Shown one piece after another: positions 1 to 10,783 of a DNA stretch of 64,000 nt. The notes beneath the pieces are model-generated. The model saw nothing but the letters and a program-made list of their open reading frames with translations. It ran no database searches and was not told the DNA's origin. The position numbers and the translations under genes were made by a program. How positions within the stretch are numbered: position 1 is the first letter of the stretch; every line of letters begins with the position of its first letter. Source of the stretch: Cerioporus squamosus (Eukaryota > Basidiomycota > Agaricomycetes > Polyporales > Polyporaceae); assembly GCA_022592435.1 (NCBI GenBank), contig JABYQS010000026.1, positions 248,001 to 312,000 on the forward strand. The letters are read 5' to 3'.

Positions 1-2353
1 CGTGAAGGATATATGCTGCAGCGGGCCCGGCGAGACTCGGAGGACGGGCTCGGAGGAGGTGTGGCCGGAGTCACTGGTACTGGCATGATGATGGTACCGG
101 TGAGCTGGTGCTGGCAGGGCGGAGAGGACGCGCCGCGTCGCTTCGCGATAGAGGTCGATCAGGTCCATGCCCGCCGGGAGGGGCGAGTACAGTCGACACC
201 CTCTTAATGCATACCTGTCGGGATAGGGCCTCAGTTATGCATTATGGGAGGTTATGTCTTATACGAATGAGCGCCTAATGAGCGCCAGCGGTTAGTCTCA
301 TAAGCGCTCACCTTGGGTGCATAGCCGGTCCTGGATAAGGGCTCAGATAGGTTCCCATACGGGTTTTTGGAGGCAGAATATGCGGGAAGTCCTCATATCT
401 GGGCTCTTGACTTATAGGCGTAGCGGCGCTTCAGAAATTAAATGAAATTAAATAAATTAAATCGCGGCCGCAGGCCGCACAGGCTCTCTGCGGCTTCCCT
501 CAACAGAAATTAATTCCATGATACCTCGAGCACCTCATAGGCCATTGTATGCGCATTTCTGAGATCCTTGGGAGGTAGCTTTAATTTTCTTTCCGGCGCT
601 AACGCGCCGGCAAGAGTAGAACCACTGTCTGATGCGCGTTCGCACAGATCTGGTGTATTCCTTCGGACTCATATAGACAAAAAAATCTCCCCATTGACTC
701 CTGCATTATTTGAGCGCAAAGGAAGGTAGCATAGGGTGCCGTGCCCAGCAGGAGAAGCTCAAAATCCCATATTGTGGGCCAAAAGTGCCCTGCTGCAAGC
801 AGTGCTAGCACTATGTAATTTTTCCACCTCACATCGCAAATCCCCTCCTGCAGCGACACCCTCATATTGTTGGCCCATATACTTAATGCCTCTCAACATT
901 TTTCCAGGCTCAACAGCTGCGAAACGACGCAGGGAAACCTAGCAGAAAGCTGGGTGGCTGATTGTTTGTTCGAGTTACTTTGTTGCCAAATGCAGTAAGT
1001 GAAATTCAAACTCAGTCAGGTCAAGTCAGGGCTACACCTATAGCTCAACTGCCCATATCTGTAGGCTTGCTGACCATATCAGCCAAAATTGACCCCAGAT
1101 ATGTGTCACAAGGCGGCTTACATCAGCAGCAAATTGCCTTATTAAGTAAGCAATCCTATGCATTTTCCTCCAGATCTGGTATGCATTATGCGTTATCAAC
1201 AGATTATGCATTATGCATACAGTTTCCCCCTTCCCCAACTCGGGAAAGCCAAAAACCTATGCATTATCAACATTTATGCGTTATGAGGGGTATGCATTAG
1301 GAGGGTGTCGACTGTACGCCGTGGGCGAGGCGAGGACGAGTTCCAGGACCTCCAGACGGACGAGCCTCGAGAGCGCCGTGTAGTCTTCTGGGGACGCAGC
1401 ATGGAAGTGGCCCAGGGTAAGTGGTTGAGTGAGTTACGATGAACGGTCGGCGGAAACAGAAACTCGGAGAGCCCTACTTACGGGGCGTCCACCGCGCGAA
1501 GCTGCTCCGTATGTGCACGCGGGTGAGGTTCGCGGGGCCCGGACCCATCGTGGCGGCGTTGAGGATGAGCGTGCTCGCGGACGAGCAGCTGTCTATCTAC
1601 GTAGTGGACCACAAGTTCACTGTCAGCTTCTACCAGACGCAAACACGGCCCCACCTTCAACGACTCCAGTTCCGCACATGTCATCCCATTGCGCGGCACC
1701 GGCGGGAGCCTCCAGCCAGCTCCGTCCCACCCGCCGAACTTGACGATCGCGCGAAAGCAGTCCACGACGCGCAAGGCAGGAAAGGCCCACAGCAGCTGCA
1801 CGAGGTCCCGCGCGGTCACGAAGAACACGTGCTGCAGGCGCAGCTCGCGCAAGCCGTGCCCGCCTCGGGGGAACTAGGCGCCGAAGAGCGCGGCGTAGCG
1901 CGGGGGGAAGAGCCACTCGGATCGCACGAGCGTGAGGGCGGACACGGAGGGGAGGGCGCGCGTGACGGCGGGGTGAACCAGGGAGATGTTGGCGTCGTCG
2001 TCATCCTCGGCCCTGTCGCCCGCGCCAGACGAGCCAGGTCCCGACGTCGACGTCGACGCCCTCGTCCTCGTCCGCGGCGTCGACAGCCTGAGGGGCACGC
2101 AGAGCTGCAGCTCGCGCGGACATATCCACGCACACTCTGCCGCGCCCCGCGCGAGGTGCGCGAGGCTCCTCGTGCTCCCCACCGCGACGTGGAAGAAGAG
2201 GTTGTGCCGCGCGCGGGGGAGCCACGCGCTGCAGAAGAGGGCGCACGCGCGGAGGGTCGGCTAGTCTACGGCGGAGTCGCCGAAGCGGAGGGTGTATCTG
2301 CTGCAGTCGATGATGCGTTCGCAGAGCTCTATCGGGAGGCACGGCCTTTGCAT
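1..2353 (-). pseudogene. Broken F-box protein gene (copy 1), split by a DNA transposon
   Basis: Reading leftwards from an ATG at 2353, the frame opens with LPIELCERIID and, further on, LRACALFCSAWLPRARHNLF, the F-box start shared with the paralogues at 8.6-15.7 kb. The same frame runs to about 1470 but holds two TAG stops, at 2261-2263 (where paralogues have Tyr) and at 1874-1876 (before FPRGGHGLRELRL). An intron with donor after LESLK and a second intron ending near 1415 match the paralogues' intron positions. The third exon (LSRLVRLEVLEL...) is cut at 1315 by the element at 190-1314 and resumes at 187 as YSPLPAGMDLIDLYREA. The C-terminal part lies beyond the window start. The family role would be substrate binding in SCF ubiquitin ligases; this copy is most likely dead. 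Confidence 0.8.
190..1314. mobile_element. Non-autonomous Tc1/mariner-like DNA transposon, 1125 bp
   Basis: The ends are 26-bp terminal inverted repeats (190-215 and 1289-1314) that differ at one position and begin CAGTCGACACCCTC. They are flanked on both sides by the dinucleotide TA (188-189 and 1315-1316), the target duplication of the Tc1/mariner superfamily. No transposase-like ORF is visible inside, and the interior is AT-richer than its surroundings, with several ATGCATTATGC-type subrepeats near both ends. It sits inside the third exon of the F-box pseudogene. Removing the element plus one TA rejoins that exon in frame (SPTA next to YSPLPAG), which supports the boundaries. Assignment to a superfamily rests only on the TA duplication and the CAGT terminus. 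Confidence 0.85.
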
Positions 2354-2796
2354 TTGATACTTGTGGATGAAGTCATTGAGTAGTGTGGGTTGATACGGCG
2401 AGGATCACTCACCGGTAAGCCTCCAAAGAGCTCAGATCAGTGGAGGGATCTGCTCGTCGACGTTGCGGTACTACATGACTGGCGCTCCCCATGCCAAATC
2501 GGGAGGCGTCTACCAACCACCTGCACCATCTCACCCGTCCCAACTTGAAGCGATGCTCTCACACAACCAAGTGATGAGAGAAAACGTGAATACATCTACA
2601 GTTACACATCTGTGGTCCACAACGGACGCGGTTATTACCTCTCAACCAATTTCCGACCCATCGACCGTAAAGCTAAAGAAGTCCCTCCATCTCTCCTCCC
2701 CTACCTGCCGCTATAGCGATGTCGGTATAGATCCCACAACCTGTCCACGTCCACGCCCAAACACAATAATCACAAGGACCGCCAGTCCACCTACGC
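2354..2796. other. Gap between F-box copy 1 and PEPCK 3' end
   Basis: I see no gene. The stretch holds the 5' flank of the F-box wreck and the 3' flank of PEPCK; short open frames here have no recognisable content. Confidence 0.5.
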
Positions 2797-4943
2797 CTAA
2801 GCAGTCTGCGGGCCCGCCAAGCGCACCTTCTCCTCGACGTCGCTCTCGTACAGCGCAAACGCCTTCTGGAACATGCCCGCGAGCTTGCGCACCTCGCGCT
2901 CGAACGCCTCCTTGTTCGGCCACGCGAGCTTCGGGTTCAGCAGCTCGCGCGGCACGCCCTCGAGGCCCGTCGGGATCTGCAGGTTGAACACGCCAAAGGT
3001 CTCGTACTCGGCCTTGGCGAGCTCGCCCGAGTGCACCGCGTCCACGATCCGCCGCGTGTACTTGAGCGGGCACCGCTTGCCCGTCCCGAACTTGCCGCCC
3101 GTCCAGCCCGTGTTGATCAGCCAGCAGTCGACGTTGTGCTTCGCCATGCGCTCCGCGAGCATCTCGGCGTAGCGGCCGGGCTAGGGGGATGGTCATTCAG
3201 TCTCCGGGATCGCGGTAGAGTACTGGGAGCAACTTACGTGGAGCACGATGAAGGGTGCGCTGTAGCACGTCGAGAACGTCGGGATGGGCTCGAGCACACC
3301 GTCCTCCGTACCGGGCGTCTTGCTGTGGGAGACGTGAGGATAGCTCACGGAAGGGACGAGAGATGAACTCACGAAGTGTAACCAGCCAAGAAGTGGTAGG
3401 AGGCTTGCTCAGGGGTGAGCTTCGCGACTGGGGGAAGAACACCGAACGCGTCGCAGGTGAGCATGATGATGTTCTTGGGCTGCGACTGGACGAAGCAGGG
3501 TATCTGGGCGTTGGGGATGAAGTCGATCGGGTACGCGCAGCGTGTGTTCTCCGTGATGCTGGCGTCGTCGTAGTCCGGTACGCGCGTGATCGGGTTGTAC
3601 ACGACGTTCTCGAGGACGGCCCCGAACCGGATTGCGCTGAAGATCTCGGGCTCCTTCTCCGCGCTGAGGTTGATGCACTTGGCGTAGCAGCCACCCTCGA
3701 TGTTGAAGACGCCATCATCGGACCAGACGTGCTCGTCATCACCAATGAGCTTCCGTCGGGGGTCTGCGGAGAGGGTCGTCTTGCCCGTGCCGGAGAGACC
3801 GAAGAAGAGGGTGACATCGCCCTGCTCGCCAACGTTGGCTGACGAGTGGAGGGAGAGTTGACCGAACTTCACGGGTTGCAGGTAGTGCTATACGCGGAGG
3901 ATCAGCGTCGGACCTGGCGCGGGGATGGCGGCGAAAGGAAGGGACCCTACCATCACTGAGAAGACACCCTTCTTCATCTCACCGGCATACTCGGTACCGA
4001 GGATGACCATCTCCATTCGCTTGAAGTTGATCTCGACCGATGTGGTGGAGGACATGCCCTTGGTGAAGCGGTTCGCCGGGAACTGACCAGCGTTGTAGAT
4101 GATGAAATCGGGCTCGCCGAAGTTCTGGAGCTCTTCTTCCGTTGGGCGGATAAGCATGTTGTTCTAGATCGAACCGTGGTAAGCGACATTTTCGCGACGG
4201 AGGTCCGCCATAACCCAATGGCCCTGTTATGGTAGACAAACTACCATGGTCGGGCGAAACCGGAGGTCGAAGATAGCACTCACCATGAACAGAGCGTGAT
4301 AAGCACGGGCGCAAATTACTCGCACTTTGATGCGGTACTTCGGGTCCCACTGGCGAACAACGACCGAGGTCAAACGGTGTGCCGTAGTTCGAGGAAGGAT
4401 GAGCACTCACTCCTGCGTAACCGTCGAAGACATAGACGTTGTCTCGCGTGTTCAGGTAGTCGATGGCGCGTTCGCGATTGATCTCGAAGGTGTCTATGAG
4501 TACCGAGGTTAGGACTGCGCCTCCTGAACAGGTACTGGCACTTACGCTCGTCCATCTTAATGTTCACGGAGCCCCACCAGATCTCGTCCTTGGAGGTCTC
4601 CTCGTACACGATACGCTTGTCCTTGGGGCTGCGACCGGTCTTCTTCCCCGAGAAGTTGATCAGGGCACCCGACGAGGAGACGATTGCACCCTCGTTGCGG
4701 ATGGCATCTTCGTACAGAACGGCCGGAGGGGCGTTGCGCTTGATCTGGATGCGGTCCATATCGAAGCCGGCATGGGAGAAGTACTCCAAGTCACGGCCAA
4801 TCACTGTCGGGAGTCGATAAACGCGACCGTTTGAGATGAACGACGGATGACTTACGATTTGAGACCTCAGCATCGTGCGCCTGGGCGTAGTGCTTGTGGA
4901 GGATGTGGGGGGTCACGTAGGGCGTTCCATGTGTGTAGACCAT
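2797..4943 (-). CDS. PCK1: Phosphoenolpyruvate carboxykinase (ATP)
   Basis: Converts oxaloacetate and ATP to phosphoenolpyruvate, CO2 and ADP in the cytosol, the first committed step of gluconeogenesis. Eight exons (4943-4856, 4803-4546, 4493-4411, 4349-4284, 4163-3951, 3887-3373, 3322-3238, 3180-2797) join in frame to 563 residues, close to the yeast enzyme (549). Visible family motifs: [20 protein letters not shown], the nucleotide loop GLSGTGKT at about residues 266-273, the kinase-2 segment [28 protein letters not shown], and [16 protein letters not shown] near the C-terminus. The N-terminus has an extra ~40 residues (start [12 protein letters not shown]) compared with bacterial enzymes; the ATG is the first after the 5'UTR intron acceptor. 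No lesions. Expression is probably carbon-source controlled, as in other fungi, but I identified no specific operator. Confidence 0.96.
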
Positions 4944-5380
4944 CTTGGTGGAAGGCTGGGAGCAAGCAGGGGAGGGTCAGCGAGGGATGCACGGAATGGT
5001 GGGTATGACATAGGAGGGCAGCGCCGCGCGATGACACGCGCCGAGACGCGGACCCCGGATCGGAGCAGGGTCATGCGAGCAGCCCCTGGAGGCGGAGGCG
5101 TCGACGCGATATGCACGCGCATATAGGCACATATGGCTCGCACGAGAGTATGTCTTCAGCTGCACACACCATCGAGACGATGGAATCGGAAGGATGAGAG
5201 CATCGTGCGGGGTAGGCGTCTGGGGCCGGAGCGCGCGTCGGGGACGAGGAGGAGGAGAGGAAGACTCACGATGCGGGCTGGGCAACGCGCGGGATGTCTG
5301 CGGGTCGAGGAAAGACGAGAGGCAAAGCGGGGAAGAGGGGCGGTCGAGGGAGTGGAGGCTGGAGAGAGAGACTTTATAGC
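4944..5380 (-). promoter_or_regulatory. PEPCK promoter with TATA box and 5'UTR intron
   Basis: A TATA-like GCTATAAAG lies on the minus strand at 5372-5379. About 100 bp downstream a GTGAGT donor (5269) pairs with a pyrimidine-rich CTCCCAG acceptor (4956), giving a probable 314-bp intron in the leader that ends 12 bp before the start codon. Transcript data are needed to confirm the intron; the sequence evidence is the donor, the acceptor and the absence of a better upstream start. Confidence 0.55.
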
Positions 5381-7299
5381 AGAGAGCAGGCGAAGCATCC
5401 AACAGGACTGTGTGCCGAAAAAGGAAGCGGAGTCGTGCAATCACGCGGGAGCGAGGAGGGCTGCACCCGGTCCTGTCCGTCTGGCGGGACACCGAGCGGA
5501 AATTCGCTCTGTCTCTGCGGCTGCTTTCCGTCGCGCGGGGTGTCGCTGCCCGGCGCAGGCAGCTCGTCGTGGTGGGCAGAGGCAAGTGGGCGCCAGGTGT
5601 GCTCGCTGGCCCAGACGGGCTCCCCGACGCTTCTCCGTCGCGTGGGCCCCTCTGCGAATGCTCACATGCTGCTGCTCATCTTCCTTATCTGACTAACCGC
5701 AACCATGTCCACTTGGCCTCCCCGCCCTCCTGCTCGAAGTCGTCGCCCACCCCGCACCGACCCCACACCGCCAGACAGAGACACCCCGGAGTCGCCTCCT
5801 CCGCCTCAGATCCGCGACCGTTCCTAAGGAAAGGGCGGTGACACCGGGACACGGAGCGGCTCACGCGGAGGTCCCCTCGGGAACATCTTGACATTCTGGA
5901 CCCAAGCGGCTCCTTTCACCGGAATCCCCTCCGTGCAAGCCTGACATATGACGTCCACGCCACACCGCCGCTCGCTCCTTCCCCAGCCCTTGGGTCTGCC
6001 CTCGGTCGCCGACTCGTGACGGCTGCATTCTGCACGCTGGCGATGACCCGACCGTCCTCAAACACAGCTGATCCTCCAATCGATGGTCGAAGTTCAACGA
6101 ACAGTGGAGGTGGAGGAGTGTGAACTCTGGAAGGATCGGCGACTTGGGCTGTTCTGGCAATTCGTCCTCGGTACGTCCTTCTCTGTGGTCGGCTGTATCT
6201 TCGTGTAAACGCGCCGCCTGGCGCTGTCTGAGACCATGCAATGTATCCATGGCATGAGCGCAACGCAGCGGAGGTTGACGATGAGCGAGGGGAGCATAGT
6301 CAGTCTCACTTGAGTAGACTGCTCTCGACGGCCACTAGAGCGAAATTTGGATCGCGTGCTCTCTCCCGTGTCCAGACGATTGGCAATCGCGTGTGAATGA
6401 GCTCACCGTCACAACGACGTACCCCTGGCCTGCATTTGTCTGGGAAGCGCACTTGGCTTGGTGAATTCGGTCGACGACACCGAGTGTGAGTTCCTATTTA
6501 GTCTCAGCGAACACTGGACGTTCCAAACAGTGTCGCATGCTCTGAGCGCACGGGCCCAGACACGATGCACGAACCTCCATGTCATGTCGACCGTGGTAGG
6601 AGCAAAGAGTATTTCAAACAACCCGGGCGTCACACGTCACAAGGTCTCCGGTCCGATTTCTGTCATCGCACAAGCCGTGACGGGAGACGGTTGTAGCGGC
6701 GCCTCGGCGCCGACCTTCCAATCGGTACTTGTCACACAAATCTCGGGCGCTCCCTTTCCGGATTTTCCCCTTGTAACCCTCCGTGTTTGTAAGTACGTAA
6801 GCTTTAACGCAACCTTGAGCAACTCCTTCAGTGTCAAATTACTTATGAGCGCATGTACCTCGCCTCGCAGGAGCAGTTCGTCTTCTTGTCAGTCGGTCGG
6901 CTCACAATTTTCCCCAAACCACTTCCGAACGACCGACAAAGCACGTTGACCGAACGCGGTATGTTTACATACTAGTACGCGCACATAATCCTCGGTCATT
7001 GCGGTGTGGCGTTCATAGAGGCACTCCGGCGTCCGCGGCGACCGCTTGGGGCGTGAGCAAGCTGCCCTGCTCTCCCGCCGAGGGGATCAACTTCGGACCG
7101 CATACCTGGAAATGGCGAGGACCTCATATGCAGACAGACGTTCGCCGATCTCGCTTCTTGCCCGTCTCTTCCGAAGGTCTCCGTGCGACGTAGTGCGTCG
7201 AGCTTGTTACTTACCAAGGTAGAAGAATTCCGCCAGCACGGCGACAAGATTGGCACAGCTACTCAAGTACAATACCAACCGGTACGAGCAATGCCCTGA
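5381..7299. other. 1.9 kb without a recognised gene
   Basis: Two short open stretches on the plus strand could be exons of an unrecognised gene divergent from PEPCK: 5705-5824 (MSTWPPRPPARSRR..., Pro/Arg-rich, 39 codons) and 6081-6206 (MVEVQRTVEVEECELWKDRR..., ending in a hydrophobic run). I could not join them with convincing splice sites. The open frame at 6458-6949 on the plus strand has no protein-like character. I see no RNA gene or transposon end here. Confidence 0.3.
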
Positions 7300-8075
7300 G
7301 CCGAGCTCACTGACAGCTGCGGGTGACGAACGCTGTCGAGGAGGCCGCAGATGCGGGCGACGTACTGGGTGAGCACCGTGACCGTCGCCTGGCTGTCTCC
7401 TATCATGTCCTGACGCGTTTGTACTGTGATTGGCAGGTTCCAGAGTCTTTAGGGCAATTCCTAATGACATGGCGATAATATGCATTATGCAAGTGAGACT
7501 CACAAACCGCATCGTACGTGCGCTTCCTCCTCCTGCTCTTACAGCTCCCCATGTCGTGCTCGTCCCGGGCCATGATCCGACCCATGCCGTACGAGAAGTT
7601 GGGACAACGTCAGTTGGAACGCGTGCAGGCGCTCGCGATACAGCTGAAGACCCTTGCAAATATGTGCTGCGAAGAAATACGGGTTGTCGAAGTTCACGAT
7701 TCAACGACGACTCGATCCGTTTGGCGTCGATTTCTCATGCGATGCTGGCCCCCCGAATCATCCATCGAACCGTTATCACAATCGTCCTCAAACCGTGAAC
7801 TTTGACTACATTGAATGTCAATGTGCAGGGCATGGCCGCGATGCTCCTGCCGGGCGCACAGTAGGACTTTGGCGGTCGCTAAGAGCGACGTTCCGACGGT
7901 TTGCTCGCTGCGCGAGGGATGCAGTTTTGGCGTGGCGCGGAGACTGGAAAAACGACCAAGACGCGGGCGGCGGCGCGAGTTCGGACGGAGGAGCTCAAGC
8001 GCCCCGAGCAGCAGCAAGTATTTGGGTTTGTTCGATATGGCGCGGTGGACATACAACCTCCACGCTGTCTCTGTT
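7300..8075 (+). pseudogene. Decayed fragment of an M1 aminopeptidase gene
   Basis: Matches exons 19-21 of the intact aminopeptidase at 17545-21497, on the opposite strand. Recognisable pieces are the segment encoding AIEQAADAGD (here near 7325-7360), the splice region around CGCATCGTACG (near 7510), GQRQLERVQALAIQLKT against GKREWERVKALAVQPKT (near 7600), and KYLGLFDMARW against KYSGTFNMARW (near 8010-8045). Reading frame is lost several times and the catalytic part is absent. Intron positions are still visible, so the copy arose from DNA duplication, not from a reverse-transcribed message. It lies directly upstream of F-box copy A. Confidence 0.8.
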
Positions 8076-8641
8076 CATCACGTCATGCATTCACCTCGCT
8101 GGAGCGTCGCATGTGCATGATCGCTTTGGTGCAAGATTCAATGGAGACACCTTGTATATCTCATCGCATACACAGTGAATGGGGCAGGCACTGGTCCCTT
8201 TGTATGTTCTGTGTCCTATGAAGTCCGCAGCGTCCGCTCAAGAAGCTGGCTACCCTCGACAGCCCCCTACTGGTGCAAGGATCCTCCAATCCGGACGCGA
8301 TACACATGGACTCGGGCTTGCCCTTCGGCCTTCGCTCTCTCCCCATAGAATGTGCATCCCCTCTCCTCGCTGCAGAGTCCAGAAAACCATTAGCGGCGCC
8401 ATCGCCCCCTCCAGCGCCACCGCGAGACCCAACAACGAAGTCAACTTCCCCGATCTGCAACATTACGGTTCGGCACATGTGCCAGGCTACTTACCACATT
8501 GGCAGTGACAGTGACAGTTGAGGCGATGACATGCTATCGCACTTATCAGGATGGCAAGTACACAGTGAGAGTGACCCTTGGCACCGTGTGCTCATCCCAT
8601 CCCCCTGTGCTAGTACTCCCTCAGTACCTGGACCCACTACG
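8076..8641. other. Gap between aminopeptidase fragment and F-box copy A
   Basis: Holds the 5' flank of the F-box gene. No further exons of the aminopeptidase (exons 22-23) could be recognised. Nothing else seen. Confidence 0.4.
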
Positions 8642-10263
8642 ATGAACGGATGCCATCTGCCCGTCGAGCTGTGCGAGCGCATCATCGACTTTGTGGGCGT
8701 CAGCAACTGCAACGAGGGCACCGTCAACTATCCCACCCTGCGTTCACGCACGCTCATGTGCTGCGCCTGGCTCCCGCGCACCCGATACAACTTTTCCTAC
8801 CGTGTCGTGCTCCGGACCTCCACTCATCTCGAGTGTTTCATATCCACCAGAGCCCGGACGGCAAGTTGCTATCGCGTTCGAGAGTTGGAGCTCGGCCTTC
8901 CGCGCTGGGAGCAGAAGGAGACCGACGGCTGGGTCAGCCTCAAGGAACAGCCCTCTCTGGCTGCGCTCCTGTGCGCAAACCTAACGCACGTCGACACCCT
9001 GGTGCTGTCGCGTATGCAATGGGTGTACCCCAGGAGGTCCCTCAAAATCATGTCGCAGTTCGCTCCCATGCGGACACTGGAGCTATATTACGTCCGGTTC
9101 CCCTCCCCGAGCAACTTGGGCCAAGTGCTGCTGTCCCTCCCCCACCTGAGAGAGCTCCGGTGCGCTGCGGTAGACGTGCACTATCCCGGAAACCTTGCTT
9201 GGAGACCGCGGAGACGCGCCGTAGACCCACAACCACTCCGTGTCTTGAAGGTAATGGTGCCCAAATGGAGAATTGAACCGGAGGCTGACAAACGCGCCGC
9301 ACATTCAGGTCAACGGCCGCTCGTCGGTCGGTCCATTCATCCTCCACAACATGGCGGAAAGCGCGCAGTGGCTAGAGAGCCTCTCAATCCGAAGTAGTTT
9401 CGTCAGCTGGTCTGAAGGTAAACCCAATCCCCCTGCGCACTCCGCCTGACGACTGAAGTCAGAATTCGAGTTACACAGATGCCTTCAATTCGCTTTCAAG
9501 CTACAAGAACCTCATCTTCCTGCGCCTTGTCCTCGCGTCCCCCACTGTATGTGCACTGCTCGCAGCGAGATCATCCGGCCTCATCGATGCCTACCAATGA
9601 GCGGTGGAGGCCACGCTCTCGCATGTCCCCACCAGAAACCTTCGCACAATCTCGATATCCTTCGAGCCAGGACTCGGCTCTTGTGTGTACCTCCCTGGAT
9701 CAGACGGCCCGGGGGTCAAGCCCATACAAGCTGACACCACGGACAGCAAGCCCGAGCCCGAGCCCGAATGGTGGTCGTACGGCTCCCAATCGGGTGCGGC
9801 CATGCAGACCCTGCTCGGGCTCCTGGAAAGGAGCCTGGTCGACGACGGCGATGACGGACGGACAAAGGAGAGCTTCGGGAACTTGCACGTGGTCAGGGTG
9901 CGGATACGGGACACCAGCTTCAAGGGCGGCGGGAGAGACACTGCTTGGTGGCTTGCGGAGGCTGTGAAGGCGGCCCCCACGCTGCATGTGCTTGGGCTGT
10001 TGAGAATTATTGTTGCACGGGACTGTGAGTATCACACACAGTGGCATGCTGATAGGCGCAGGGTACCCCCGCGGTCGCTCATGGTTCCGAAACACTGGAC
10101 AGGGCCAAATGATGAGTTGCTGTGGCCTGATGAGCGGGCTGGTGGCCATGGTCCCAGCTGGACCTTCAAGAGCTCGAGGTATTGGAGGCGCGGGCAGGCG
10201 ACCACTGGTAGCTTGGGCTTGGTAGGCCAGAACGCCGGGTCGTCTCACCAGCTGCAGACGTAG
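8642..10263 (+). pseudogene. F-box protein gene, copy A, with one premature stop
   Basis: Four exons (8642-9250, 9309-9417, 9479-10024, 10103-10263) have the same positions and phases as in the intact copy C at 12366-13846. The N-terminus (MNGCHLPVELCERIIDFVG) is the F-box, followed by leucine-rich segments such as VRELELGLPRWEQ and MRTLELYYVRFPSP. Exon 3 contains TGA at 9598-9600, in the segment AYQ-stop-AVEATL, where copy C has YRRATEA, so one CGA has become TGA. Everything after it is still open (FEPGLG, WWSYGSQ, ARDC), which suggests recent loss or a protein truncated at about 278 residues. The final exon lacks the stop found in copy C and runs on about 43 residues. Confidence 0.75.
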
Positions 10264-10783
10264 CGCGGGGCGAGGGCTACGTCTCGGAGACGTAGCAAAG
10301 AGACGAGTCGGTCTCAGTGACTTACACCCAGCAGATCTCGTGGCAATCACAGGGGAGTCACGTAGGGGACGTTGTACATACGGTCGCGAACTTCAAGGTA
10401 TGTCTGCGTGTCACCTGTCCTGGTGGACTGGAGCAATGTCGTCAGAAAATATGGCCAACACCTGGATGCTGGTGGTCACTAAGTGCATCGGGATGAAGTA
10501 GAATGTATTGCAAGGCATCGTGAGCTTACATACACAATCAGAATGAGTATCCTACTATCTAGCACAGGTCCCGGGGGAAGGTGGACATTAAACTGCAACT
10601 CCCAGGGCGGGGTCTTCAAGTTGAGACTTGCTTGCGGCTTTGAATCATCGACTGACTTGATGACTCGAACTTTGCTATCTCAGACCCCATAGCACACAGT
10701 GATGACGCTGCACTCTTCAGATCCGCTCTGATAGTAAAGCCGCACGAGCTCGAGGTATCCTGTTCCCTGTCGAGACATGGAGG
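10264..10783. other. Gap between F-box copies A and B
   Basis: No gene recognised. A perfect 9-bp-arm hairpin (CTACGTCTC, one spacer base, GAGACGTAG) lies at 10277-10295 just after the copy A stop and could shape its 3' end. The last part may contain an unplaced first exon of copy B. Confidence 0.35.

Noticed and set aside
1439..2383. Long plus-strand open frame (314 codons)
   Set aside because: It is the complement of the F-box pseudogene; the high GC content keeps the opposite strand open. Composition is Arg/Glu-rich without domains.
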